NCBI GenBank assembly: GCA_941918925.1
Contig: OW799237.1
Location: forward strand, 97,127,015-97,191,014
Direction of reading: 5' to 3'
Source of the DNA: Phyto melanocephala
Taxonomy: Eukaryota; Arthropoda; Insecta; Diptera; Rhinophoridae
DNA length: 64,000 bases
This document shows, one piece after another, positions 44,740 through 56,500 of this stretch. Position 1 is the stretch's first letter. Each line of letters opens with the position of its first letter. A program made the translations under genes and the position numbers. The notes beneath the pieces were generated by a model, which worked only from the letters and a program-made list of their open reading frames with translations, was not told the origin of the DNA and searched no databases.

Positions 44740-45480
44740 TGTTTCGGTATTTATAAATTACCCCACTTTTTCCAGAAATCCTACTATTAAGAATTTTATA
44801 GTTGCTTCCGTTACCTTTTCGGATGAGGTAGTATACTTACGCTTAAAATTGGATATGTAGTGGAATACCTTTCCTGGCCCAATACTTTTTCACAGGCCGA
44901 AATTCTGGACATTAAGTGCCTTCTGTGGTGAAAAATTGACATTATTGTTTGAACACCGCTTAAGGGCCTTTTGCCATAGTGTCATGGTAAAAAATCGGAC
45001 TAAAAATAGGAAGGCACTCTGTGCTGTTTTTCTTTTCTCTTTCATCCTGTATTGTTATTGAACATAGCCTCATCCATCAGCAACAAATATGGATTTTCAA
45101 TACAAATAATAAAAAAAAACAAAAAAAAAGTCCTTGAACTTTGTACGACTTTAACCCTGCAATAATTTTGGTTCTATTCATAAAATTATTAGAGTACTTA
45201 ACTTTACCAGTTTGCTTGTCTGATAGAAGTGTTCGGTGTTCTTCAAAAGAGTTTTCCTTTTTTTCTCAATTAAGATTTTCTTCCAATCTTGAAGTGTTCC
45301 TAATGCTCTTTAAACTATTTTTATACTCTACTGACTTTTGAAATAGTGTAACGATGAACCTACAGATCATTTGGCATATTTTTTAAAGTCCATATTTGAT
45401 TTGTTTGAAAAGATTAAACATACTTTTCTTCCATGACCACTCTGATTGAAAATTCGAAAATTTGAATTATCTGACATATT
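44740..45480 (-). pseudogene. decayed IS630/Tc1-type transposase
   Basis: Minus-strand translation near 44870-44930 gives CPEFRPVKKYWARKGIP, matching the C-terminal catalytic motif (N-C-P-E-[LF]-R-P-[IV]-x-x-[YF]-W-A) of some Tc1-related transposases. Upstream about 45230-45330 has TISKVSRV and RKS-type runs that could be the helix-turn-helix part. Multiple stops. No inverted ends were found, so the limits are approximate. Confidence 0.4.
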
Positions 45481-45647
45481 CTTAGATACCAACGTGACTA
45501 AAAACAAGTAAGAGCACTATATTCGGCTGTGCCGAATCTTTTATACCCACCACCAATTTTGTGTACATTTAAAGTACATTATTTATTATTTTGTTAATCA
45601 CTATGGAATAATCTCTTTATAATAAAATATGTATTACTTTCTTTATA

Positions 45648-46200
45648 GAGGGTAGTTAATTTTTAGGGGCCCCTGTTGAAGGTGAACCACACATAAGCAA
45701 CAAGTTTTTTTTTGCATTTCATTTGACATTTCTCAATCTCAGACTAACTTAATTTGAACAGTGGAAAGATACCTAAATGAGCAACGAGTTAAAGTTATTC
45801 AGATTTAATTATTTATTTTAGTTGATCTCTTTTTTTAAATTTTCATATTTAAATATCCAATTTTTGTATTTAAATTCTCAATATTTCGCTACTCCTTCGT
45901 GTAGCATCTTCAGGAAAATTCATTATTATTAATTATGAATTAATTAATTAATTATTATTAATTAATTATTTGTAAATTAATTTTCAGGTTTAATATTCAG
46001 GTTTTTTTATGAAAATGGGCGTTCAAAACAAAATGCATTTTATGCACTTCGTAATTCTTTTGATCAACATAATCCTGCCTTCTTAGTTCGTTGAATGGGA
46101 ACCACTGCTGGTTTTTGCGATAGTGTGGCAAAAGAGCACTCATCATCATCCCCAGCAATTGAGCATCAACATTGTCATTGAAAATTTGGACCATCAGATA
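45648..46200. mobile_element. truncated TA-flanked MITE inside HINE-B
   Basis: The left end GAGGGTAGTTAATTTTTAGG after TA (45646-45647) matches the MITE at 13257 and 43897; the right terminus is deleted. The minus frame 45997-46194 (VQIFNDNVDAQLLGMMMS...) is conserved as nucleotide sequence in the other copies but broken there, so it is likely a transposase scrap. Confidence 0.55.
45885..45945 (-). repeat. hammerhead-like fragment related to 39621-39890
   Basis: Minus strand reads CTGAAGA, one base, GCTAC, an 8-nt loop, GTAGC, GAAATATTGAG. The stem is identical to that in the palindrome at 39.7 kb while the loop differs (ACGAAGGA against CCAATGTA), so the secondary structure seems conserved. 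Confidence 0.4.
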
Positions 46201-47627
46201 CTTCGATATGCTACTAAAATGCTTTTGTAAATGTTGTCTTTCAATGAAAGTGGGCGTTAAAGTAGGCGTGTCAATAAAGAGTCTGCTAATAAATACAACT
46301 TAGATATTTCAATATAGTCCTTTATTTTCCCAAAAACTTTGTCAATAGAGAAATTACATGAATTTAAGATAAACCGTTATATGGGAGGTAGGCGTTTAAG
46401 TGGACGTGTCACCTAAACTTTTTGGCACAACAATTACATTGATTAGAAGGATATACGTAGCAAATTTGATCATCAAACCTCTAAATTTGGCGGTTTTATG
46501 AGCTTTTAAATTTCATTAACGGTAAATAACGTGAAAAGTGGGCGTTATAGTAGGCGTGTCAAAGTTGTATTTGCGAATGAGTACAACTTAGATGTTTCAA
46601 TATAGCCCTTTATTATGCCAAAATTTTTATTAATAGAGAAATTATATGAATTTCAGGTAAAGCGTTATATGGGAGGTGGGCGTAAAAGTGGGCGTGGCCC
46701 CTTAATTCTCTGGCACAGTAATGACATTGCCTAGGGGGCTATACGTAGCAAATTTGATCATCATACCTCTAATTTTGGTAGTTTTATGAACTTTTAAATT
46801 TCATTTACGGTAGATAACGTGAAAAGTGGGCGTTATAGTAGGCGTGTCAAAGTCATTTTTGCGAATGAGTACAGCTTAGATGTTTCAATATAGTTCTTTA
46901 TTATTCCAAAATTTTTATTAGTAGAGAAATTATATGAATTTTAGGTAAAGCGTTATATGGAAGGTGGGCGTAAAAGTGGGCGTGGCATATTGATTTTCCG
47001 TTACAAAAAAGCCCCTCACCAAAAAGCAAAGCGTGCAAAATTTCAGAGTCGTACATCGAATTTTGTTGCTTTTATGACGTTTTTGTTTTTAAATATACCG
47101 AAAAATACACTGTGCGGTATAAATTTTCGTACATTTTGATCAATAACTCCTCTCCTAATGCATAGATTTAGATAATTTTCGGGAAATGATATTATTTTTA
47201 CTCAGGAAATATATATTCGAAGTTTCATGAGTCTACGTTAATCCGTTTGGACACAATTCCATTTTATTCGATGTTCGTAGGACACGGTTTTTTCGACCTA
47301 CTCTTGCTTTTCGAGCTATAACTCTCTTCCTAATATTCCGATTTAGCCCATTTTCAATACCAAACAAACCTTGTCTATAAGAAAGATTCTGGCAAAATTT
47401 GAGCCCCCTATGTATTTCGGTGCGACCTCTATCGCGCTTTCAACAGACGGACAGACGGACAGACGGACAGACGGACAGACGGACGGACATAGCTAGATCG
47501 TCATCAAATCAAACCCTGATTCAGAATATATATACTTTATGGGGTCTAAAATGGATATTTCGATGTGTTACAAATGGAATGATAAAATGAATATACCCCC
47601 ACCATTTTTTTGGTGGCGGGTATAAAA

Positions 47628-48817
47628 ATATTAATTTGTTAGTAAGTTATTTCTAGAATAGCGTGTGTGTACAAGTTTCTTTTGACTTACTCTTTACGTA
47701 CATAGAAGTGTTATTATTCATTAATATATTGAAATTACTAGGTTAATTTGTTGAATAGCATATACAAATAGAAATACAGAAATATGATTTGAAAAACTTT
47801 ATTCGCAAATAATTTCAGATTTATGGACTGTTTAACATCTTCCAGGCACACTTATTATAAAGAATGGTGTAAGAAAGTTAAAAATTGCAGAGTAATTTAA
47901 TAGGTTGTGCTTTTGTGTTTAATTTTTAATAGCTTGCAGCATCATGCATATTTATAGAGATATACTAAAGGACTTTTAAAACCCGTGCTTAAAGCAGAAA
48001 CCAGCAAATAGTGGCTGCATTTAATTACTGAATTTCTTCACAACGCCAATATAAAATCCTTTTACTTGAAGTGGTATGAATAATTTTCAACTCCTTGATA
48101 CTACTTAGAACACATGGAATAATATATGTGTATATGCACACATCACTGCACTCCGTGTTCTTTCACACACACACACACACATATGTTACTACTCGTATAT
48201 GTACACATATCAATTCCTAGTTGAGTTTGTTCCCAAACCATAACAAGTCTTCCCTATGCAATAATATAATATTGCATGTTAAGTAGTTGGTGGTAAACAA
48301 TTGGAGTTTCAGGTGTTTCTAAATATTCACATACAAACATATAAAAATACTAGGGTGGGTCGAAATTGTATGTGAAAAAAAAACTATATTAAAAAGTTAA
48401 GTAAAAATTTAAGACTAAATTGAAAGAATCAAAAATCAAGAATTTTAAGTTTACTTCAGTTTTCTGTCAATGCTCAATACAAGACGATGAGTTGAAATCA
48501 AGGATCATTTTTAAAACAAATGATAATCGAACAATATTTTCTGCACATCATTCCTTAGCCAACAGCAATGCTTCTTATCACTGATCATAACATTGTAAGA
48601 ATATAAAATAATTCCTACATCATTAGAGCTATAAAGGATATGAAGTAAATGTATTAGTCTTGATTAGGATTTATATATAAAAACAATATAATGAACATCA
48701 CAATTGAGAAAACTAAATCTTTAAGCACAAGCTAGACTAAAATACAGGAAGAATCAATGGTCACCATAAAGGTTAAAAATTTAATAACCTTTTCGTTTGT
48801 TTTTATTATATTCTTTA
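47628..48817. other. A+T-rich DNA with a short (CA)n
   Basis: CACACACACACACACA at about 48164. No frame or element end was identified. Confidence 0.45.
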
Positions 48818-49686
48818 TTATACCCTTCACACAGTGAAAAAGGGTATATATAGGTTTGTCATTCCGTGTGAAATTTCTACAATTTTCATTTCCGACCCCA
48901 TAAAGTATATATTTTCTGAAAGCTAATGAATAGGGGAGTCGATTAAGCCCTGTCAGTCTGTCCGTCTGACCGCCTGTCCGTGTGTATGTTGAAATCAACT
49001 TTTTGAAGCCCCCCGACATCGCCTGGACTCGGGTGAGGTATTAAAATATCAGAAATATTCGGGAGTAGATCGGTATTGAAAATCAGAAACATCGGTACAT
49101 AATCAACTGAGATATGAGCAAAAACCCACGACCACCTCGGTTTTTTTTTCACAAAAACAACAACAACATACATACATACAAACGTGTATACTGGTTAGAG
49201 AAAACGTGGCATCGAATCCCAGCTGAGCCAAAAAAAAAATTTTTTTTAATTTTTTTAAAAATTTTTTTTTAATTTTTTTTTTTTTTTTTTTTTTTATTTT
49301 TTATTTAATATATTATTTATATTTTTATTATTTTTTTTTTTAATTTTTTTTTTTAATTTTTTTATTTTTTTTTTGTTTTATATATATTATATATATAATA
49401 ATTTTTTTTCTAATTTTTTTTAAAATTTTTTTTTTAATTTTTTTTTAATTTTTTTTTTTAATTTTCTTTTTTTAATTTTTTTTTAATTTATTTTTTTTTT
49501 AACATACATACGTGAATTTATAATTTTACAATGGGATGTTTTCATATATGTATGTTTTTTATATGTATGTATGTACGTATTTCATATGGGATGAATGGTG
49601 ACACAAACTACTGTTATTGCATGACTATACGTTGTGAAGGGTATATAAGATTCGGCACGGCCGAATATAGCGCTCTTACTTGTTTT
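48818..49686 (+). mobile_element. HINE-A, complete, young
   Basis: 5' end TTATACCCTTCACACAGTG, core TCTGTCCGTCTGACCG at 48956, GGCATCGAATCCCAGCTGAG block, about 280 bp of T/A homopolymer arm, ATATATGTATGTTTTTTATA block, GGGTATATAAG, hairpin ATTCGGCACGGCCGAAT, CGCTCTTACTTGTTTTT at 49686. Confidence 0.85.
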
Positions 49687-49739
49687 TATTAATATTTTTT
49701 TCAGATTATATAAACGCAGATTTACAACTAAAAAAGCAA

Positions 49740-51072
49740 CCAGAATAATAAAATTTTATAGTGTTAATAAGCTGTTAAATATCTTTTTGCAAAGAGCATA
49801 TTGTCGACTTTTTGACGAAGGAATTCCGCTCATTAAAGCAATGATATGTTACTTAGTTCATCGTCACTACAAACTCTGTCAGATATTTTTTCGAAATGGT
49901 ACACCACGCTTAATTCGCGCAGCAAATTTCTAATAAAACACCAGAAGTATCTGCCAAGAGGCGCTCTTCTAATCTAGAAGCTGCTGCGTTTAAAGAAAAA
50001 GATTTTCTCTGAATTTGGCCCAAGAACTCAAACTCGTAGAAACCGTGGCAGCATCTAAATTTTGCAGATAAATTTCAATAGTTGGCCAGAAAAGAAATCG
50101 ACTTTATTTAAAACTATAAAAGCCCGGCGCGCGTTGCTACGCCCCTGTATGAATAAAAATGCATTCTAAATTAAAATTGAATATCAAGTGCAAAAAGCTA
50201 AAAGTTATAACTTATTTCTTATGGGCGTAGCACTCCCACTTTTCTAATCACGAAATTGTAAAATCATGAGAGCTCAATATGTGTGTGCAAAGCTTCAGAA
50301 AAATTAGTGAAGTTCAAGTAGCTGAAAATGAAAATTTTTTTTTTATGGGCGTGCCCCTGCCCACTTTTCTAATCTTGAAATTATAAAGTCATGACAGCTC
50401 AATATGTGTGAAAAGTTTCAGAATAATCGGTCCAGTGCAAATACCTTAAAATTATAACTTTTTTATAGGCGTGGCCGCGCCCACTTTTCTAATCACGAAA
50501 TTATATAGTCATGACAGGTCAATACGTGTGCAAAGTTTCAGAAAAATCGGTCCAGTGCAAGTATCTCAAAATTATAAATTTTTTTTATGGGCGTGACCCC
50601 GCCCACTTTTTGTCACCGATAAACACTCCCTGGATTGTGTACAACAACTTGCCAAAGCTTGAGTCCGATCGGTTTCACAGTTTCGTAGTCTATAGCTAAC
50701 ACACACACAGAGTTTCACTTCTATATATATAGATTTTATTATGACTAATGAATATTATTTTTATGCTAACAGCACTGTTAATTGGCAAAAATTTAGATTC
50801 TGGGGCTTTGAAAATCCAGGAACCATTCATCAACGCTAATCGTACCCCATTAGCGTTACACTATAGTGTGGCATTACATCACTAAATATTACAGGGACTT
50901 ATTTCTTCAAAAATAAACATGGAAGTGCTGTGACCTTAATTGGAGAGCGAAATGGGCTTGTTATTAAATATTTTTAACGTTCCGCTCTTGAAAACGGACC
51001 TAAGTTGTGGTTTCAGCAGCATGGAGCCACTGCCCCAAAACAATTACACTTTTAAATCAATATTTTGAACAA
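49740..51072 (+). pseudogene. mariner-type transposase pseudogene, split by a Helitron (unit 1)
   Basis: About 49795-50080 holds the N-terminal part (helix-turn-helix remnants, AQELKLVETVAASKF like the LTQELK...H...RFA linker). After the Helitron 50116-50733 the catalytic part resumes: MTNEYYFYANSTVNWQKFRF (first Asp lost), GTYFFKNKHGSAVTLIGER, LWFQQHGATAPKQ (second catalytic Asp changed to His). Several stops. Duplicated with unit 2. Confidence 0.75.
50116..50733 (-). mobile_element. Helitron with tandem G+C-rich units (copy 1)
   Basis: Read on the minus strand it begins TCTATATATATAG, AAGTGAAACTCTGTGTG, and ends GGGGCGTAGCAACGCGCGCC, GGGCTTTTATAG, the Helitron 3' hairpin, with CTAG decayed to ATAG. 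Four units of about 115 bp, each with GTGGGC...GCCCAT and TTTCAGAAAAATCGGTCCAG, fill the body. Same family as 58022-58893. Confidence 0.8.
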
Positions 51073-51797
51073 CCTGTCCGTGTGTATGTTGAAATCAACT
51101 TTTTGAAGCCCCCCGACATCGCCTGGACTCGGGTGAGGTATTAAAATATCAGAAATATTCGGGAGTAGATCGGTATTGAAAATCAGAAACATCGGTACAT
51201 AATCAACTGAGATATGAGCAAAAACCCACGACCAACTCGGTTTTTTTTTCACAAAAACAACATTACAACAACAACATACATACATACAAACGTGTATACT
51301 AGTTAGAGAAAAAGTGGCATCGAATCCCAGCTGAGCCAAAAAAAAAATTTTTTTTAATTTTTTTAAAAATTTTTTTTTAATTTTTTTTTTTTTTTTTTTT
51401 TATTTTTTATTTAATATATTATTTATATTTTTATTATTTTTTTTTTTAATTTTTTTTTTTAATTTTTTTATTTTTTTTTTTTTTGTTTTATATATATTAT
51501 ATATATAATAATTTTTCTTATAATTTTTTTTTAAATTTTTTTTTTAATTTTTTTTTTAATTTTTTTTTTTAATTTTTTTTTTTAATTTTTTTTTAATTTA
51601 TTTTTTTTTTAACATACATACGTGAATTTATAATTTTACAATGGGATGTTTTCATATATGTATGTTTTTTATATGTATGTATGTACGTATTTCATATGGG
51701 ATGAATGGTGACACAAACTACTGTTATTGCATGACTATACGTTGTGAAGGGTATATAAGATTCGGCACGGCCGAATATAGCGCTCTTACTTGTTTTT
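51073..51797 (+). mobile_element. HINE-A lacking its 5' end (unit 2 copy)
   Basis: The 5' part up to the core is missing because the duplication started inside the element. The remainder, including hairpin ATTCGGCACGGCCGAAT and CTTACTTGTTTTT, equals 48973-49686 apart from homopolymer length. Confidence 0.82.
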
Positions 51798-51849
51798 ATT
51801 AATATTTTTTTCAGATTATATAAACGCAGATTTACAACTAAAAAAGCAA

Positions 51850-53300
51850 CCAGAATAATAAAATTTTATAGTGTTAATAAGCTGTTAAATATCTTTTTGC
51901 AAAGAGCATATTGTCGACTTTTTGACGAAGGAATTCCGCTCATTAAAGCAATGATATGTTACTTAGTTCATCGTCACTACAAACTCTGTCAGATATTTTT
52001 TCGAAATGGTACACCACGCTTAATTCGCGCAGCAAATTTCTAATAAAACACCAGAAGTATCTGCCAAGAGGCGCTCTTCTAATCTAGAAGCTGCTGCGTT
52101 TAAAGAAAAAGATTTTCTCTGAATTTGGCCCAAGAACTCAAACTCGTAGAAACCGTGGCAGCATCTAAATTTTGCAGATAAATTTCAATAGTTGGCCAGA
52201 AAAGAAATCGACTTTATTTAAAACTATAAAAGCCCGGCGCGCGTTGCTACGCCCCTGTATGAATAAAAATGCATTCTAAATTAAAATTGAATATCAAGTG
52301 CAAAAAGCTAAAAGTTATAACTTATTTCTTATGGGCGTAGCACTGCCCACTTTTCTAATCACGAAATTGTAAAATCATGAGAGCTCAATATGTGTGTGCA
52401 AAGCTTCAGAAAAATTAGTGAAGTTCAAGTAGCTGAAAATGAAAATTTTTTTTTTATGGGCGTGCCCCTGCCCACTTTTCTAATCTTGAAATTATAAAGT
52501 CATGACAGCTCAATATGTGTGAAAAGTTTCAGAATAATCGGTCCAGTGCAAATACCTTAAAATTATAACTTTTTTATAGGCGTGGCCGCGCCCACTTTTC
52601 TAATCACGAAATTATATAGTCATGACAGGTCAATACGTGTGCAAAGTTTCAGAAAAATCGGTCCAGTGCAAGTATCTTAAAATTATAAATTTTTTTTATG
52701 GGCGTGACCCCGCCCACTTTTTGTCACCGATAAACACTCCCTGGATTGTGTACAACAACTTGCCAAAGCTTGAGTCCGATCGGTTTCACAGTTTCGTAGT
52801 CTATAGCTAACACACACACAGAGTTTCACTTCTATATATATAGATTTTATTATGACTAATGAATATTATTTTTATGCTAACAGCACTGTTAATTGGCAAA
52901 AATTTAGATTCTGGGGCTTTGAAAATCCAAGAACCATTCATCAACGCTAATTGTACCCCATTAGCGTTACACTATAGTGTGGCATTACATCACTAAATAT
53001 TACAGGGACTTATTTCTTCAAAAATAAACATGGAAGTGCTGTGACCTTAATTGGAGAGCGAAATGGGCTTGTTATTAAATATTTTTAACGTTCCGCTCTT
53101 GAAAACGGACCTAAGTTGTGGTCTCAGCAGCATGGAGCCACTGCCCCAAAACAATTACACTTTTAAATCAATATTTTGAACAACAAATTATTAGTAAAAA
53201 TTCAGAAATTAATTGTCAGCAACCGGCTATTTTCTCTGGGGTTATTTGTAGGTGTAAAGAAATTGCATTGTGTAAATTTTATAACATAAAGAAAACAAAA
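51850..53300 (+). pseudogene. mariner-type transposase pseudogene (unit 2), with C-terminal remnant
   Basis: Same as 49740-51072 but continues past the duplication edge: IISKNSEINCQ at about 53183-53215, then, frameshifted, GYFLWGYL, the end of the catalytic domain. The second catalytic Asp is His here too. Split by the Helitron at 52226-52844. Confidence 0.72.
52226..52844 (-). mobile_element. Helitron with tandem G+C-rich units (copy 2, from the duplication)
   Basis: Equals 50116-50733 with one or two base differences; not an independent insertion. Confidence 0.8.
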
Positions 53301-54949
53301 ATGTTTTAAATTTAAATTAACTTTCTATCTTTTTTCAAAAAACATATTCCCTGGAGTATTTTGGCGCTTTATTATCATTAGAAATGAATGCCATACATCA
53401 TAGCCTTACAATAATAATAATGATAGGAATTAGATGTTAGTTGAACAAATAAAGTTATTTTTGATATTTTTCTTAAAGGAACCAAATTTAGGACTACCAT
53501 AATGTCTGTACATTTACTTACAAACGTATACCGAATTTGACTTTATGTGTGAGATTTCAATATATTGCCATAGCTTGGTATTTGTAGAGGTGCTTATGTT
53601 ACGATGTTCTGTACTTAAGAACTTGAAGTTGCTACGTTAGTATAAGGTAGAAGTTATATATATAGTTAGTATAGCGAGTTTTATTTATATGCAGTGAGGC
53701 ATACATGTATTAGAATGATATTAAAAGACTGCTGTTTTAAACCAATGCTAAATTGTATGTAATTAACTTTACTCGCTAAAAATTCAATTTAAATTATTTT
53801 CAAAAACCCTTTTATCACTAGTTCTCCTAAACACGCTTTAAATAAATTGACGATACTTATATCACGTACTGTTACATAGTGGTTTATAATAGTTTTTTAT
53901 TTTATAAAAATTCGGTAACTTTCCCACAACTGAATTTTCTTAGTTAAAAATTTACGCAATAAAGGCTAGAGTAGATCTGATTTGCGTGAGAGTCACAAGA
54001 CCCACTGATGAAAGTAGGAGTGACTGAGCGTAACTTTGAAACTGGTCATCTCAAATATATAATTTAAAAAAACACTTAATTTTTTTGTTCAAATTTAACA
54101 CACAGCTTAAAACTGAGACAGTGGTTCAAAATATGTTAAAGAAATGCTTGCATATGATGGATACCTCTAACAGCTAAAGAGATATTTATGTCAAAAGAAA
54201 CAAACTATAAATAATTTAATTGATATTTTTTTTAATTTCATTTAACTGACATATGCAGCAAGCTAGAACTCCTAGAATAACCATTGATTTGATTTTAGAG
54301 CATTTCCGAAGGTATAGCAAACATTTTTCGGAGTGTTCTTTAAGAAAGTTTGAGCGTGAATTTGTGAATTTACGATAATATCTATGTAAGTGAACTGAAA
54401 ATAATAGGGTCAGAGTCAGTCTTTATTAAAGCTTTTAAATGTTATTTATAATAAACACCCACAAATATAACAAAGCGCTGTGACAGGAAATTTTTTTGTA
54501 ACACGACAAATGCTGAAGAGGATATCGGAAATATTGTCTACCTATTTTAATGTAGTAATCATAGATTGCTTTAAAAAGTGTTAAAGAGGAACAAACCGCA
54601 AAACAAATCTCTTTTCCATTTATATTTTGATCACTAAAATCCCAGCATTGCTTTCATATAATTCAAACACTTTGGTACACTATAGCGCACAGCTTATTCT
54701 TAAAGTCCGATTTGTCCTTCACTGATGTTTAATTTAATCCAGAAATCCTTAAAAAATTTCAAATTTCAAAGAAAATATAATTAAAACGATTTTTCCTTTA
54801 AACGATATTTGGTACAAAAAACAAACAGAACATCGATTTAAGACGCAGTAACATGAATTATTATTTTTGCCACGATTGTCTGTAAATACTCACGTTGTTA
54901 AATATTTAAAAAGCCTGAACTGTACGAAAGTGTTTTGGATGTTAAGCGT
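53301..54949. other. A+T-rich DNA, nothing recognised
   Basis: No frame, no inverted ends and no HINE blocks. Confidence 0.5.
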
Positions 54950-55763
54950 TATTATACCCTTCACACAGTGAAAAAGGGTATATATAGGTTTGTCATTCCG
55001 TGTGAAATTTCTACAATTTTGATTTCCGACCCCATAAAGTATATATTTTCCGAAAGCTTATGAATAGGGGAGTCGATTAAGCCCTGTCAGTCTGTCCGTC
55101 TGTCCGTCTGACCGTCTGTCCGTGTGTATGTTGAAATCAACTTTTTGAAGCCCCCCGACATAGGTTGGACCCGGGTAAGGTATTAAAATATCAGAAATAT
55201 TCGGGAGTAGATCGCTATTGAAAATCAGAAACATCGGTACATAAACAACTGAGATATGAGCAAAAACCCACGACCACCTCGATTTTTTTTTCACAAAAAC
55301 AACATTACAACAACAACATACATACATACAAACGTGCATACTGGTTAGAGAAAACGTGGCATCGAATCCCAACTGAGCCAAAAAAAAATTTTTTTTAATT
55401 TTTCTAAAAATTTTTTTTTAATATTTTTTTATATTTTTTTATTTTTTATTTAATATATTACACAGGTCAACAAAAAAAAATTTTTTTTTGAGTCTTTTAT
55501 TTAGTGATTATTTTCTGATTATATAAATGGAAAAGGAAACAGAAACTCCATTAATAATAAATAAAGTTTGCTTTTGTACTTAATATAATGAAAACTAAAT
55601 ATACGGTAGTTTTGCACATTTTTTTAAAAGCCGTTGCATTTATGATGCAAGAGAGAAGTGAGAGGGACTGTGGGTGTGAAGTGAGAGGTAGTAGAGTGTC
55701 ATGGCAGTACGCGAGTGCGCTTTCTAGAGGAATAACGTATTTTATGTGTCGCGAGGCGTAAAA

Positions 55764-55904
55764 ATGTCACCGAAAATGTGTAAAAACCACGTGGACTCTT
55801 TTTGCTATGTTTGTGGTTAGTTTATTAAAGTGAGCGCCAAAAAATTTAGTTTATCATCAAATAAGAAACTTTGTGAAGCTTATTTTAACATGCTTCCTTG
55901 GTAA
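55764..55904 (+). pseudogene. N-terminal zinc-binding part of the transposase-like protein, one nonsense codon
   Basis: ATG at 55764 reads MSPKMCKNHVDSFCYVCG, a C-x2-H-x4-C-x2-C cluster, then TAG at 55818-55820, then in the same frame FIKVSAKKFSLSSNKKLCEA to about 55890. From memory this start is typical of an uncharacterised transposase-like family widespread in arthropods. The sequence passes directly into the C-terminal part, so the middle is deleted. Confidence 0.6.
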
Positions 55905-56208
55905 CAAGAACGCCGAGAATTATGAAGAGTTTATTTCTAATATGCTTGACACCTTCAAAGTCATGGGTTGCAGAATGTCACTCAAACTGCACATGCTACA
56001 TGCGCACTTGGATAAATTCAAAGATAACTTGGGTGAATATTCAGAAGAGCAAGGGGAACGCTTCCACCAGGATATAATGAACTTTGAACAAAGATATCAA
56101 GAACAATATAATGAGAACATGATGGATGACTACATTTGGATGCTCATACGTGATAGTTTTGACGATTTGACGATAATTTTTGAAGCTTCTTTTGTATCAA
56201 TTTTTTAA
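55876..56208 (+). pseudogene. C-terminal part of the same transposase-like protein
   Basis: The frame is open from a GTG at 55873 to the TAA at 56206-56208 and has no ATG near its start. Characteristic runs: CRMSLKLHMLHAHLDKF, NLGEYSEEQGERFHQDIMNF and ENMMDDYIWMLIRDS. The E in EEQGERFHQ may be the last acidic residue of an RNase-H-type (DDE) catalytic domain, by analogy with SEQ..E..H motifs in CMC transposases; this is inference. It cannot act alone because the other catalytic residues are deleted. Confidence 0.6.
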
Positions 56209-56500
56209 ATTTTTATGTTTATTTGTGCTGTCTTTTAAAATAAAAATTAATTAAAGTATATAATTCATAACTTGTTTAATTTTAAATATGATTAACATTG
56301 AAAAATAGACCTTTTCCATAAATATTGAAATTTCGTTCTGGTATCTACAAAAGCAAACTTTATTAGATACGAATATTTTTTCTTTCTTTAGTTTGGCATA
56401 AGTAATCAAAATCAGAGGTACAGAACTCAGACTCAAAAATCGTGTTGACCTGTGTTATTTATATTTTTATTATTATATATTTTTTTTTAATTTTTTTTTT

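Larger units (their letters stand above)
45503..47627 (-). mobile_element. HINE-B, complete, inverted relative to 41918-44650
   Basis: 3' end at 45503 (AACAAGTAAGAGCACTATATT, hairpin TTCGGCTGTGCCGAA, TTTATACCCACCACC) and 5' end at 47627 (CCACCATTTTTTTGGTGGCGGGTATA). The core (GACAGACG)n is at 47450-47490. Three body blocks with GTGGGCGTAAAAGTGGGCGT lie at about 46385, 46675 and 46965. It carries a truncated MITE and a hammerhead-like fragment near its 3' end. Confidence 0.82.
48973..51072 (+). repeat. tandem duplication, unit 1 (2,100 bp)
   Basis: From CCTGTCCGTGTG within the HINE-A core to TATTTTGAACAA in the mariner pseudogene. Unit 2 (51073-53183) repeats it with only a handful of substitutions and small homopolymer indels. 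The junction AACAA|CCTGTCC shows no long homology. Confidence 0.85.
51073..53183 (+). repeat. tandem duplication, unit 2 (2,111 bp)
   Basis: Copy of 48973-51072; differences seen include CACTCCCAC against CACTGCCCAC, CCAGGAACC against CCAAGAACC, CTAATCG against CTAATTG and a longer T-run. The flanking mariner sequence continues normally after 53183 (CAAATTATTAGTAAAAATTC), so unit 2 holds the original right junction. Confidence 0.85.
55461..56454 (+). mobile_element. 994-bp DNA transposon, internally deleted, TTA target duplication
   Basis: Ends CACAGGTCAACA and TGTTGACCTGTG, flanked by TTA at 55458-55460 and 56455-56457; the sequence without it matches the unoccupied HINE-A site elsewhere. 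TAAAGTTTGCTTTTGTA occurs subterminally at 55562-55578 and inverted at 56346-56362, probably transposase binding sites. Two coding scraps are inside: a zinc-binding start and a catalytic end. CAC termini with a 3-bp duplication suggest the CMC (CACTA/Mirage/Chapaev) group or PIF/Harbinger; not settled. Confidence 0.82.

Noticed and set aside
47450..47490. Direct repeats resembling a CRISPR array
   Set aside because: Continuous (GACAGACG)n microsatellite without spacers, in an insect repeat.
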